From positions 124,001 to 188,000 of the forward strand of contig NZ_CANLER010000001.1 of assembly GCF_947489715.1 (NCBI RefSeq): 64,000 nucleotides of DNA, in the 5' to 3' direction. A program made the position numbers and the translations under genes. Below the pieces are notes generated by a model that was not told where the DNA came from, searched no databases, and was given only the letters and a program-made list of their open reading frames with translations. Shown piece after piece: positions 9,307 to 17,956 of the stretch. The DNA is from an uncultured Roseovarius sp. Its GTDB lineage: Bacteria; Pseudomonadota; Alphaproteobacteria; Rhodobacterales; Rhodobacteraceae. Every line of letters begins with the position of its first letter. Within the stretch, counting starts at the first letter, position 1.

Positions 9307-9497
9307 GCATGACAAGGGCGAGATTGCTATCTGGCAACGCCGGTTCTGGGAACATCACATTCGCAATGAAGAGGATTACGGCGCACATGGCCGGTACTGC
9401 CATCTCAACCCGATGAAACACGGGTTTGTCGAACGGCCCGAGGAGTGGTTGTTTTCCTTGGTGCACCGGGGCAAGCGCGCAGGCCGGTATGAATTTT

Positions 9498-9521
9498 CGT
9501 AGGGTGGGGTTTCACCCCAAC
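9498..9521 (+). repeat. REP-like palindrome 3, overlapping the RAYT stop codon
   Basis: CGTAGGGTGGGG-TTT-CACCCC: same head and orientation as copy 1, with the TAG of the head forming the stop codon of the RAYT frame. Confidence 0.6.
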
Positions 9522-9576
9522 ATTGGTACCGCGTTGATATGCAGGCTTGATGGTGGGTTGGCATCGATCCGGCGCG

Positions 9577-9690
9577 TCAGATCGCGGCCCAGTCGGTGAA
9601 GTAATAAGGCAGCGGGCGTCGGGTCCAGGGCGGATGCGGCTGCGCGCGGCGTATAGGTCGGTTTTCGGTGCGTTCCTTCTGAACAGGCAT
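9577..9690 (-). CDS. Candidate 37-residue small protein
   Basis: A minus-strand ORF starting MPVQKERTEN and ending YFTDWAAI. AGGAGG sits six bases before the ATG, a near-perfect ribosome site, which is the main support. The protein is basic, rich in Arg and Pro in the middle (IRRAQPHPPWTRRPLPYY) and has no membrane span. I do not recognise a family. It follows the RAYT remnant convergently and may be a regulator or a leader peptide. Confidence 0.45.
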   Translation of the reverse strand: MPVQKERTENRPIRRAQPHPPWTRRPLPYYFTDWAAI

Positions 9691-9823
9691 GATCTGCCTC
9701 CTTTCCCATCAGATATGGGAGGCGTGGCTCGCTCCTACCAAGAGCGCTCGTGGTGTTGTAAAACGGTGTGAAGAACGGGCCTTGGAGACGTGATGTTGTT
9801 TGGAGGATGTGTTGGCGCCCACG

Positions 9824-10654
9824 CTATGCTTGCTTGTGCTGACTCTCGAGGTCAACCTCTTGGTCTCTGGCGCTTCTACGGGGATGGCCTAAGTCCAAAA
9901 AATCGTCGGGCACAAATGGATCATCAGGTTCAGAACTGCCTGTTGGCCTAAACTTATAGTTGAGGCAAAAAGCCAACAAAGTGGAAGCAGATAGCGCAAG
10001 TAAAATTAGCGAAAAACCACAAAGTATCAGTTCGAAACTTGCAACATCTGAAGTTATTATACGCCAAACAGTGAACCCTACGACTGTGTATGGGTAGGCG
10101 ATACCAGCCAAAATAAGAACTAAAAAGAAAACCCCCAAAGTAGGAGCAACAGATTTATGACCCCTCTCTGACGCCAAACCAAAATATTTCGGTTGGATAG
10201 CGTTCGACCAGAGATTCATAGCACTATAGTTTAGCAGAGGTAGTTCAAAAGAAAAAACACCTACACGTTCGCCTAACACCGAGATGTATCGATCAATGAT
10301 AAGTTGATCGAGAAAAGCAAATAGTGTCGCAAGAAAGTTCAAGGACACCAAAACACATAACGCAGCCGCTCCAGCATCAGGAAGCGAAACGGTCACAGCT
10401 CCAAGTTTTGTAGTGCCTTCGATGCTGTCATAGAAGGCAAGTATCGTTGTAATTAGAAAAAGCGCTGATACAGCCTTAGCTGACTTAGCATGGATCTTGT
10501 TTTTTTGCTCAGAGATACCTTGAAGGTAGTCTTCAGAATAGAAACGATCCCCAAACGTAGAAGAAGCATAGTTTTTCATTGTAAGGGAACTTCGCTCGAT
10601 CAAACTGAGCTTGTAAAAGACTCCCTTTTTGTCTTCTCTTCGATTTAGTATCAT
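9824..10654 (-). CDS. Four-span membrane protein of unknown function, low GC
   Basis: 276 residues with hydrophobic spans near residues 62-79, 92-115, 170-197 and 204-232, a charged N-terminal segment and a hydrophilic C-tail ending in acidic and basic residues. Its base composition is clearly lower in GC than ettA and the other neighbours, suggesting acquisition by transfer. The ATG overlaps the ettA stop codon as ATGA, so translation may be coupled; an internal Met at residue 26 is an alternative start. I do not recognise a family. Confidence 0.75.
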   Translation of the reverse strand: MILNRREDKKGVFYKLSLIERSSLTMKNYASSTFGDRFYSEDYLQGISEQKNKIHAKSAKAVSALFLITTILAFYDSIEGTTKLGAVTVSLPDAGAAALCVLVSLNFLATLFAFLDQLIIDRYISVLGERVGVFSFELPLLNYSAMNLWSNAIQPKYFGLASERGHKSVAPTLGVFFLVLILAGIAYPYTVVGFTVWRIITSDVASFELILCGFSLILLALSASTLLAFCLNYKFRPTGSSEPDDPFVPDDFLDLGHPRRSARDQEVDLESQHKQA

Positions 10655-12306
10655 CTCGCAAACTTCTTGTGTTTCATCCGTTTTGGCTCCAAAGCGTCGG
10701 CGCCCAACCGGCGTTTCTTGTCCTCTTCGTAGTCTTCGAAATTACCCTCGAACCATTCGACATGGGCCTCGCCTTCGAAGGCCAGGATATGCGTGCAGAT
10801 GCGGTCCAGGAAGAAACGGTCGTGGGAGATGACGACGGCGCAACCGGCGAAATCCACCAGGGCGTCCTCCAGGGCGCGCAGGGTTTCGACGTCAAGATCG
10901 TTGGTCGGTTCGTCGAGCAGGAGCACGTTGCCGCCTTCGCGCAAAAGCCGGGCCATGTGGACGCGGTTGCGTTCGCCGCCCGAGAGCAATGAGACCTTTT
11001 TCTGCTGATCGCCGCCCTTGAAGTTGAAGGCCGAGCAATAGGCGCGGGCGTTGACCTCGGCGTCGCCCAGCTTGATGATGTCCTGCCCGTCGGCGATCGC
11101 CTCCCAGACGTTTTCGTTGGGGTTGAGATCGTCGCGCGACTGATCGACATAGGATAGCTGTACCGTGTCACCATATTCGACGCTGCCCTCGTCGGGTTTT
11201 TCCTGTCCGGTCAACATCTTGAAGAGCGTTGTTTTACCAGCGCCGTTGGGGCCGATCACGCCGACGATGCCGCCCGGGGGCAGCGAGAAATCGAGCCCTT
11301 CGATCAGGAGCTTGTCGCCCATGTGTTTCTTGAGGCCGGTCACCTCGATCACCTTTTCGCCGAGGCGAGGCCCGTTGGGGATGACGATCTGGGCGCGGGT
11401 GAGTTTTTCGCGCTCGGACTGGGTGGCCATTTCGTTATAGGCGTTGATCCGGGCCTTGGATTTGGCCTGGCGGGCCTTCTGGCCCTGGCGCATCCATTCC
11501 AGTTCGCGTTCCAGCGTTTTCTGTTTGGATTTGTCTTCGCGAGCTTCCTGGGCCAGGCGTTTGGCCTTTTGTTCGAGCCAGGCAGAGTAGTTGCCTTCGT
11601 AGGGGATGCCGCGGCCGCGGTCGAGTTCGAGGATCCAGCCGGTGATGTCATCGAGGAAATAGCGGTCATGGGTGACGATCAGGATCGTGCCCTTGTAGTC
11701 GATGAGGTGCTGTTGCAGCCAGGCGATGGTTTCGGCGTCGAGGTGGTTGGTCGGTTCGTCCAGCAGCAGCATGTCGGGCGCTTCGAGCAGCAGTTTGCAG
11801 AGGGCGACGCGGCGCTTTTCCCCGCCTGAGAGGGTTTTGACATCTGCGTCGTCGGGGGGGCAGCGCAGGGCCTCCATGCTGACGTCGATCTGGGCATCGA
11901 GATCCCAGAGGTTTTCGGCGTCGATCTGGTCTTGCAGCTGGGCCATCTCGTCGGCGGTTTCGTCCGAGTAGTTCATGGCAAGTTCGTTGAAGCGGTCAAG
12001 CTTGGCCTTTTTGGCGGCAACGCCCAGCATGACGTTGTCGCGCACCGAGAGGGTTTCGTCCAACTGCGGTTCCTGCGGAAGGTAGCCTACGCGCGCGCCC
12101 TCGGCGGCCCAGGCCTCACCGGTGAAATCCGTATCCAGGCCGGTCATGATCTTCATCAGGGTGGATTTACCGGCGCCGTTGACACCGACCACGCCGATCT
12201 TCACGCCGGGCAGGAAGCTGAGATGGATGTTCTCGAAGCATTTCTTGCCGCCCGGATAGGTCTTGGAGACCCCCTGCATGTGATAGACGTATTGATAGGC
12301 TGCCAT
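10651..12306 (-). CDS. ettA: EttA, energy-dependent translational throttle ABC-F ATPase
   Basis: 551 residues with two ABC cassettes and no membrane domain. Walker A GVNGAGKST (about residue 41) and GPNGAGKTT (about 354), signatures LSGGEKRR and LSGGERNR, Walker B MLLLDEPTNHLD and VLLLDEPTNDLD. The long linker between cassettes with the charged arm (KAKRLAQEAREDKSKQKTL) and length match EttA rather than Uup. EttA binds the ribosomal E site and gates the first elongation steps by ATP/ADP state. It starts downstream of the RT gene on the same strand and overlaps the next gene by four bases. Confidence 0.95.
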   Translation of the reverse strand: MAAYQYVYHMQGVSKTYPGGKKCFENIHLSFLPGVKIGVVGVNGAGKSTLMKIMTGLDTDFTGEAWAAEGARVGYLPQEPQLDETLSVRDNVMLGVAAKKAKLDRFNELAMNYSDETADEMAQLQDQIDAENLWDLDAQIDVSMEALRCPPDDADVKTLSGGEKRRVALCKLLLEAPDMLLLDEPTNHLDAETIAWLQQHLIDYKGTILIVTHDRYFLDDITGWILELDRGRGIPYEGNYSAWLEQKAKRLAQEAREDKSKQKTLERELEWMRQGQKARQAKSKARINAYNEMATQSEREKLTRAQIVIPNGPRLGEKVIEVTGLKKHMGDKLLIEGLDFSLPPGGIVGVIGPNGAGKTTLFKMLTGQEKPDEGSVEYGDTVQLSYVDQSRDDLNPNENVWEAIADGQDIIKLGDAEVNARAYCSAFNFKGGDQQKKVSLLSGGERNRVHMARLLREGGNVLLLDEPTNDLDVETLRALEDALVDFAGCAVVISHDRFFLDRICTHILAFEGEAHVEWFEGNFEDYEEDKKRRLGADALEPKRMKHKKFAR

Positions 12307-12365
12307 GGGACCGCTCCTTCAGATCGAATTTAACCCCAGATAGACAAGTGCGCAGGCGAGGGCAA

Positions 12366-13679
12366 TCACCGGATTGAACCGGCCTGTAGCGCGTCGGCCA
12401 GTCGTTCGCGGAGTTTGGCGCCCTTGGGCGGATTGACCTGTTCCAGCCAGGCGATGCGCCCGGCGATGCGGTCGATGAAGGCGCGATCGGCGCGGCGCGG
12501 GTCGGTGGGCGTGCGCAGGTGGTGGATCACGGCCTTGAGGTGATCGTAGTCGGCACGGGGCAGGTTGAGGTGACGGTTGACGACGAGGCCGGTGACCCGT
12601 TGCCGCCGGTGGGCAGGCTGGACGCGGGTTTTTGCGCTGTTCAGGACGAAGCCGCTGTCGCGCACGATCTGCGGCACAGCCTGTTGCAGGATGTTGGCGA
12701 TGTGGTGGTCGCCGGAAAAGGTCAAGTCATCGGCGTAGCGGGTGTAGGTCGCCTCAAGGGACCGGGCCAGCCCGGCAAGCCTGGTATCAAGAGAGAAGCC
12801 GACAAGATTGGCAAGCGCCGGGGAGGTGGGGGCACCCTGCGGCAGGTGCCGGCTGGTCAGGTGATCCCGGTCGGCCAATTCCGGTGTTGCCAATACGTGG
12901 CGGGGCGTGATCGCGGTGGTAAGCCCGGAGAGATGCCGCGCCACGGCGGATGGATACCCCAGGGATCGGAAAAGGCCATAGACCCGGTGCTGATGGATCG
13001 AGGGGAAGAAGCCGCTGAGATCGAAACTGACGACCATGGCTTCGCCCGCGTGGCGCGCTGCGGCCTGTGGGCAGCTTTTGCCGGTGCAGAACCCAAATGC
13101 GCTGGAATGGGGTGGCACCGGTGCCAGAATACCCCGCAAAATCTTGCGCTGGAGGTGTTTGAGGAAGGGTTTGGGTTCTTCAATCAGGCGCAGGGTGCCG
13201 TTGCGTTTGGCAATCAGGTGATGCCGGTAGTGCGGGGCGAAGGGGCTGGCTGAACGGGCCGAGAGGCCAAGGCCGTCGGCAAAGCGGGTCAGTTGCAGCG
13301 ATGGCAGCGACAGCCAGTCGGCAAGCGCATCGGGCGTGGCCAGCACCGGCAGGCCGAGATCGGCAAGCGCGGGCACAGGCCGGAAACGTGGTGGTTGTGT
13401 TGGCGGATCAGGATAGGCACCGGTCTGTTTGACATGGGCCATCAGCGGAGCCGTCTTGGGCGTGCCTTTCAGGTAGCGCAGAAGTCGCGCGGCATCGGGG
13501 GCTTTGGCCGCTGGAAATGCCTGTTTCAGGTCCTGGGCCAGGGCGCGCGCGGTCTTTTTCAGGTGGTTTGGCAGGCGCTGTTCAAGGTGATGCCTGATGT
13601 CCGGGATCGCCCATTCCTGCTGGGATAATCCCTGTGCAAGAGGGCCGAATAGCATATCCTGTTTTGTGCGCCATGCCAT
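12366..13679 (-). CDS. Retron-type reverse transcriptase with long N-terminal extension
   Basis: 437 residues. RT motifs: VVSFDLSGFFPSI (217-228), LPQGAPTSPALAN (279-291), YTRYADDLTFSG with catalytic YADD at 315-318, and VTGLVVN (362-368). The last is the VTG motif of retron region Y. Between RT blocks, QAAARHAG (205-212) sits where retron RTs carry NAxxH, here with Ala for Asn. About 140 residues precede the RT core, longer than in minimal retron RTs, with no recognised domain. No maturase (domain X of group II introns) or endonuclease is present, so a group II intron is unlikely. A structured non-coding region abuts the start codon. No obvious effector gene is fused or adjacent. Product expected: RT making an RNA-linked cDNA (msDNA). 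Confidence 0.88.
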   Translation of the reverse strand: MAWRTKQDMLFGPLAQGLSQQEWAIPDIRHHLEQRLPNHLKKTARALAQDLKQAFPAAKAPDAARLLRYLKGTPKTAPLMAHVKQTGAYPDPPTQPPRFRPVPALADLGLPVLATPDALADWLSLPSLQLTRFADGLGLSARSASPFAPHYRHHLIAKRNGTLRLIEEPKPFLKHLQRKILRGILAPVPPHSSAFGFCTGKSCPQAAARHAGEAMVVSFDLSGFFPSIHQHRVYGLFRSLGYPSAVARHLSGLTTAITPRHVLATPELADRDHLTSRHLPQGAPTSPALANLVGFSLDTRLAGLARSLEATYTRYADDLTFSGDHHIANILQQAVPQIVRDSGFVLNSAKTRVQPAHRRQRVTGLVVNRHLNLPRADYDHLKAVIHHLRTPTDPRRADRAFIDRIAGRIAWLEQVNPPKGAKLRERLADALQAGSIR

Positions 13680-13683
13680 TGAC

Positions 13684-13832
13684 CAGAAACGGGCCCCAAC
13701 CTGTCGTGTCCTGCATGACCGGCCCTGGGTGCAACCCAGCGACGGTCCTGCGCCGAATGTCCAGCGTAACGGTAATGAGATGGGGAAACCCCATCCGGCC
13801 GAATTTCTCCGGCATCTTGAGACCCGTTTCTG
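13684..13832 (-). ncRNA. Candidate retron msr-msd RNA
   Basis: On the minus strand the segment opens with CAGAAACGGGTCTCAA (13832-13817) and closes with TTGGGGCCCGTTTCTG (13699-13684), pairing over 16 positions with two G.U pairs, as a1/a2 arms do. Inside are GATGGGG-TTT-CCCCATC (13795-13779, perfect), a small GCCG/CGGC stem (13813-13798) and a long hairpin (about 13747-13717) of GACCG/CGGTC plus CTGGGT/ACCCAG. A G follows the first arm, as for a branching guanosine. The closing arm ends four bases before the RT ATG. The G.U pairs would be A/C mismatches in a plus-strand RNA, which favours transcription with the RT. Length about 149 nt is in the retron range. The RT-DNA itself is unproven. 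Confidence 0.6.
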
Positions 13833-13905
13833 ATAGGATCAACTTAGACAGGAGGCCGGATGGGTCAAGGGCGGATTGCCGCCAATGCGGGCATGCGTTC
13901 CGGGC

Positions 13906-15834
13906 TCAGGCCTGATTGGTCCTGGGGCTGCCTATTTGGGAGATATCTGCCTTGGGTGTGGCCGCAAAGGAGACCGGAGCGGCCAGTGGCGTGCTGGATT
14001 TGAACCAGTCGAGCGTTGTGGCCACTGGCATGGGCCGGGCAAGACCAAAGCCCTGGATCAGTGGGCATTTTGCGCGGCGCAAAATCTCTAGTTGTTCAGC
14101 AGTTTCAACGCCTTCTGCGACTACATTAATATCAAGTAGATCGCAAAGGCGAATGATCGAACGAACGACCATCCGGGTGCGCGGGTCGTTGGCGAGGCGC
14201 GAAATCATTGACCGATCCAGTTTGATCGCGTCGACATCGAAGGAGGACATATGGGCGAGGCCCGCATAGCCGGTCCCAAAATCATCCAGTGCGATGTGAA
14301 CGCCCAGATGTTTGAGCCGCTCAATGGCGGTTGCGATTTCAAGATCGCCGCCTTCCAGAATGGTTGTTTCCAGAATTTCAATGCAGATGCTGCCGGGATC
14401 GATGTCGCGCGATTGCAGCGCCCAGTCGAGCAGCCCGGGATAGTTGACATCGCCCAGGATTGCACTGGAGACATTGATCGACATGCACAGATCGGGAAAC
14501 CCGCCCTGGCGCAGTTCGACCAGCGCATCCAGCGCCAGGTTCATCGAGATGTAGTCAATGTCCGACGCCAGCCCGGCCGCTTCGGCGGCAGGGAGGAATT
14601 GCCCAGGATTCAGCAAGCCGCGTTCCGGGTGGTTCCAGCGGATCAACGCCTCGCACCCGGTGACTGCGGCACTTGAAAGGTGCAGCTGCGGTTGCAGATG
14701 GATTTCGAACTGTTCGTCGGCAATGGCATTTTTCAGCTCTCGCACGGTTTTCATCTGGGCGCGGTACTTCTGCCCCATCGCGTCGGTGTACAGCGCCACA
14801 TGCCCGCGACCGCCGCGTTTGGCGGTGTAAAGTGCCTTGTCAGCCCTCAGGATCAACTCTTCACCGGTGTCGTCGGGAGAAGTGGCAAGGCTGGCCCCGA
14901 TTGAGGCCCCGATGCGCAGCTCCTGATCTTTCCACCGCATCGGGGTGCTGATCGCCGCCAACAGCCCCTCAGCGTTTTCCTGCAACACTTCCGGGGTGCC
15001 CGATGTCAGGCAGATCATCAGAAATTCGTCACCGCCGGTGCGACAGGCCAGGTTTTCGGGCGGGCAGCTTTGCCTGAGTGCGGCCGAGACATGGCGCAAT
15101 GTCGCATCGCCGGCAGCATGGCCCAGATTGTCATTGATATCCTTGAACTTGTCGATGTCGATCTGGAGCACGCCGATGGTGCCGTTTCTGATTGCCTGTG
15201 CAACCTGGTCGGATTCCAGAAATGTCCCCAGCTTCTTGCGATTTGCCAGCCCGGTCAGGTCGTCATGATAGGCAGCATATTCAAGATTGTCGTGTATCTG
15301 TTTGAATTTCCGGTCAATTTTTACCTGAGCAGTCACATCCTGACAGGTGATCACGACCTTTTTCTGATCCTCCGACGGGCCGAGATCAAGCACCGCGAAG
15401 CTTTGCTGTAGCCAGAAGCGCGATCCGTTGCGGCGTTGAAATTCCTGCACGACGATACGGTCGAAAATGGTGCTGGAAAAATCATAGGTGAATTCATGGG
15501 CGTCGGTGCCCAGTTTGCGCCGCCCGGGCGGGGTAACGATTTCCAGCGCCCGGCGGCCCACGATTTCATGCCGCCGCCAACCGAACATCTCTTCGCAGGC
15601 GGGGTTAATCCATTCGATCCGGCCGTGAATGTCCTGCAGGCAAATCCCCTCGCGAATCTGATTGACGATCAGCGCGAAAACCGATGACGAGATATCGGCA
15701 TCGTCAGGCATCAAGGGCCCGGCTGGGCAAATTTGGTCCATCTTCGCCACGAAATCAGTTCCGGAGTTCCTGCGGGTATCGGCGGACCTTGCCAGTGGAC
15801 CGTTAAGATCAGATGGTATTGCGGTGAAACGCAC
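13906..15834 (-). CDS. PAS-GGDEF-EAL cyclic-di-GMP turnover protein
   Basis: 642 residues, GTG start. A PAS domain (about 50-170, IVNQIREGICLQDIHGRIEWINPACEEMFG) is followed by GGDEF (about 185-350) with intact TGGDEF at 266-271, and EAL (about 365-610) with EAL 395-397, NVS, EILE, DDFGTG (517-522), KLD (538-540), AEGVE and QGFG, so the phosphodiesterase residues are all present. The inhibitory RxxD site before GGDEF is absent (PPEN). No membrane span is visible, so it is a cytoplasmic sensor. Later Met codons (residues 32, 41) are alternative starts. It is upstream of the retron-like region on the same strand. Confidence 0.93.
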   Translation of the reverse strand: MRFTAIPSDLNGPLARSADTRRNSGTDFVAKMDQICPAGPLMPDDADISSSVFALIVNQIREGICLQDIHGRIEWINPACEEMFGWRRHEIVGRRALEIVTPPGRRKLGTDAHEFTYDFSSTIFDRIVVQEFQRRNGSRFWLQQSFAVLDLGPSEDQKKVVITCQDVTAQVKIDRKFKQIHDNLEYAAYHDDLTGLANRKKLGTFLESDQVAQAIRNGTIGVLQIDIDKFKDINDNLGHAAGDATLRHVSAALRQSCPPENLACRTGGDEFLMICLTSGTPEVLQENAEGLLAAISTPMRWKDQELRIGASIGASLATSPDDTGEELILRADKALYTAKRGGRGHVALYTDAMGQKYRAQMKTVRELKNAIADEQFEIHLQPQLHLSSAAVTGCEALIRWNHPERGLLNPGQFLPAAEAAGLASDIDYISMNLALDALVELRQGGFPDLCMSINVSSAILGDVNYPGLLDWALQSRDIDPGSICIEILETTILEGGDLEIATAIERLKHLGVHIALDDFGTGYAGLAHMSSFDVDAIKLDRSMISRLANDPRTRMVVRSIIRLCDLLDINVVAEGVETAEQLEILRRAKCPLIQGFGLARPMPVATTLDWFKSSTPLAAPVSFAATPKADISQIGSPRTNQA

Positions 15835-15948
15835 CTCAAAAAGCTTTTAAAATTAGATGTTTGTCGGGGTGATTTTTCAGGGCATTGTTGTGCGGGTCGG
15901 ATTGGGCAATAGTGCTGATCGTGCCTGAATGAAGGAACCCTGCCGGGA

Positions 15949-17199
15949 ATGGGATGCGCGCGAAAAAGAGGTTTTGAGGGTCGCCGGGTCGGGCGTTTGC
16001 GCCTGTTGGCACTGTCTTTGCTGGCAATGTTCACGATTGCGGCCTGCGAAACGCTGCCCTTGCTGACGCCAACGGCATTTCCCGCCATGGGGGCCGCGCC
16101 CGATACGGCCACGGTCTATTATGTCACCGACCGGACCGCCGAACGCAGCGGGGGGGCGGTGCGCAGTTATGGGCACGGGCGCAGCGCGTCGATGGCCTTT
16201 GGTCAGGCGGCGCTGAGTTTTGATAAGCTGGCGGTTGATTTCGACAGCCGGTTGATCCGGGTCAGGAGCGTCGCGGAACATGTGCGGTTTCCAGCGACAC
16301 CGCTGCCTTTTCTGCGCAATGACGGTCTGATCGTGGCGGACCAGGCCGCCCAGGCGGGGTATGACGCGGCAGGGCGCGATTTTCAGGCACGTGTGGCGCA
16401 GGCCCTGCGTGCATCCGGTCAGGACGAGGTGGTGGTTTTCGTGCATGGCTACAAGAATGACTTTGACGATGCTCTGGCGACGATCTCGAATATCTGGCAG
16501 GCAACAGGACGCAGCGCCGTGCCGATCGCCTATACGTGGCCCGCAGATAATCCGGGGCTTTTCGGGTATTTCAAGGATCGCGAAAGCGGCGAGTTTTCGA
16601 TCTTTCACCTCAAGGAAACGCTGCGGTTGCTGGCAGAGGTCAGGGGGCTGAAACATATCCAGCTTATCGCGCATAGCCGGGGGACGGATGTGGCCACCTC
16701 GGCCCTGCGTGAGATGATCATTGCCGCGCGCGCTGCCGGAAAGGACCCGCGCAAGGTGCTGAAGATCGACAATCTGGTGCTGGCCGCGCCCGATCTGGAT
16801 TTCGACGTGGTGCGCCAACGCCTGATCGCCGAGCGTTTCGCCCCGGCATTCGAGTGCATTACCGTCTATATGAACCCGAATGACGGCGCGCTGGGATTTG
16901 CACAGGCGGTAAATTCGGGCACCCGGTTCGGGCGACTGTCCTTCGAAGATCTGGGCATGACCGAGCGCGATATCCTGAACCAGACGGGCAACGTCTATTT
17001 TATTGATGTCAGCGGTGTCGTGGCCCCGCGCGGGCATTCCTATTTCCGCGAAAACCCGGTTGTGCTGTCAGATATCGTGACGCTGTTTCGTACCGGAGCC
17101 CCGCCGGGCGGGCCCGAGCGCAATCTGAGCCATATTGCCGCGAACTTCTGGATGCTGGAGCAGTTCCCGGAGACCACATTTGAACCGTTTGACCGGTGA
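15949..17199 (+). CDS. Alpha/beta hydrolase lipoprotein (DUF900 family)
   Basis: 416 residues with a signal and lipobox near residue 33 (FTIAAC). The hydrolase core has VVVFVHGYKNDF (oxyanion region), AHSRGTD with the nucleophile Ser, an Asp in LAAPDLDFDV and a late His in RGHSYF. DUF900 proteins are predicted serine hydrolases of unknown substrate, located in the envelope. Divergent from the GGDEF-EAL gene, so the 115-base gap holds both promoters. The start could be internal; the basic residues before the hydrophobic stretch fit a signal n-region. Confidence 0.88.
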   Translation: MGCARKRGFEGRRVGRLRLLALSLLAMFTIAACETLPLLTPTAFPAMGAAPDTATVYYVTDRTAERSGGAVRSYGHGRSASMAFGQAALSFDKLAVDFDSRLIRVRSVAEHVRFPATPLPFLRNDGLIVADQAAQAGYDAAGRDFQARVAQALRASGQDEVVVFVHGYKNDFDDALATISNIWQATGRSAVPIAYTWPADNPGLFGYFKDRESGEFSIFHLKETLRLLAEVRGLKHIQLIAHSRGTDVATSALREMIIAARAAGKDPRKVLKIDNLVLAAPDLDFDVVRQRLIAERFAPAFECITVYMNPNDGALGFAQAVNSGTRFGRLSFEDLGMTERDILNQTGNVYFIDVSGVVAPRGHSYFRENPVVLSDIVTLFRTGAPPGGPERNLSHIAANFWMLEQFPETTFEPFDR

Positions 17200-17241
17200 A
17201 CAGATGACAGGTGCGGCACGAAATGACGGACTGCGGCAGCC

Positions 17242-17844
17242 ATGACAGGGCTGACACCCCCCGCCCGGGCCGGGCAGGTTATCGGCCTGTTGGGAGGATC
17301 GTTCGATCCGCCCCACGCTGGGCATGTCCATCTGACGCGGGAAGCGCTGAAACGGTTTGGCTTGGATCAGGTGTGGTGGCTGGTCAGCCCCGGCAATCCG
17401 CTGAAGACACGTGGACCGGCGCCGCTGGAAAAACGCATGTCGGCGGCGCGGGCGATCATGGATCATCCGCGTGTCAGGATCAGCGATTTCGAGGCGCAGG
17501 CCGGCACGCGTTATACCGCCGAGACATTGGCGGCATTGCAGGCGAAATATCCCGGGGTAGGTTTCGTCTGGCTGATGGGCGCGGATAACCTGGCGCAGCT
17601 GGATCAGTGGCAGGATTGGCGCTGGATCATGGAAAGCGTGCCCGTGGGCGTGCTGGCGCGCCCCGGCCAGCGAATTTCGGCGCGTATGTCCAAGGCCGCG
17701 CGTGTCTATGCCGATGCCCGGCTGCCAGGGCGGATGAGCCATATGCTGCGGCATATGCAGGCGCCCGCCTGGTGCTTCATCAATATGCCGATGACGACGA
17801 TCTCCTCGACCGAGCTGCGCCAGCGGGGCGACTGGGTCCGTTGA
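17242..17844 (+). CDS. nadD: Nicotinate-nucleotide adenylyltransferase
   Basis: 200 residues. Contains [17 protein letters not shown], the (H/T)xGH nucleotidyltransferase motif with HAGH, then [24 protein letters not shown] and the C-terminal ISSTELR. NadD makes deamido-NAD from nicotinate mononucleotide and ATP in the cytoplasm, an essential step of NAD synthesis. It is 42 bases downstream of the DUF900 gene and followed by dacB, the usual Rhodobacterales neighbour. Confidence 0.95.
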   Translation: MTGLTPPARAGQVIGLLGGSFDPPHAGHVHLTREALKRFGLDQVWWLVSPGNPLKTRGPAPLEKRMSAARAIMDHPRVRISDFEAQAGTRYTAETLAALQAKYPGVGFVWLMGADNLAQLDQWQDWRWIMESVPVGVLARPGQRISARMSKAARVYADARLPGRMSHMLRHMQAPAWCFINMPMTTISSTELRQRGDWVR

Positions 17845-17956
17845 ACGGATCGGGCTGCCTGACAGGGTGACTGCGGCGCAACTGCTGAAAATTTGAACAC
17901 ATTGTGAGGTGGAAACCGGATTGTCTGTGCCTGCTAGCTGGGGTTTACTCTGCGCT

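Larger units (their letters stand above)
9044..9502 (+). pseudogene. Decayed REP-associated tyrosine transposase (RAYT) lacking the HUH motif
   Basis: The 152-residue frame keeps family landmarks: N-terminal SRYIRSTVTGAVVFF, FSTRWGAIKARFTQS, LWQ-type IWQRRFWEHHIRNEED, YCHLNPMKHGFVERPEEW. In intact Y1/IS200-like RAYTs about 50 residues separate the first two blocks and carry the metal-binding HxH (DHxH) motif; here only about 20 remain and no HxH exists. The tyrosine-bearing region is retained. I infer an internal in-frame deletion and a catalytically dead remnant. Three REP-like palindromes lie in or at the end of this frame. It could be a domesticated short form, but loss of the metal site argues against activity. 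Confidence 0.72.

Noticed and set aside
12366..13679. Group II intron RT
   Set aside because: No maturase or HNH domain and no domain V-like hairpin; VTG motif and the upstream arms fit a retron better.
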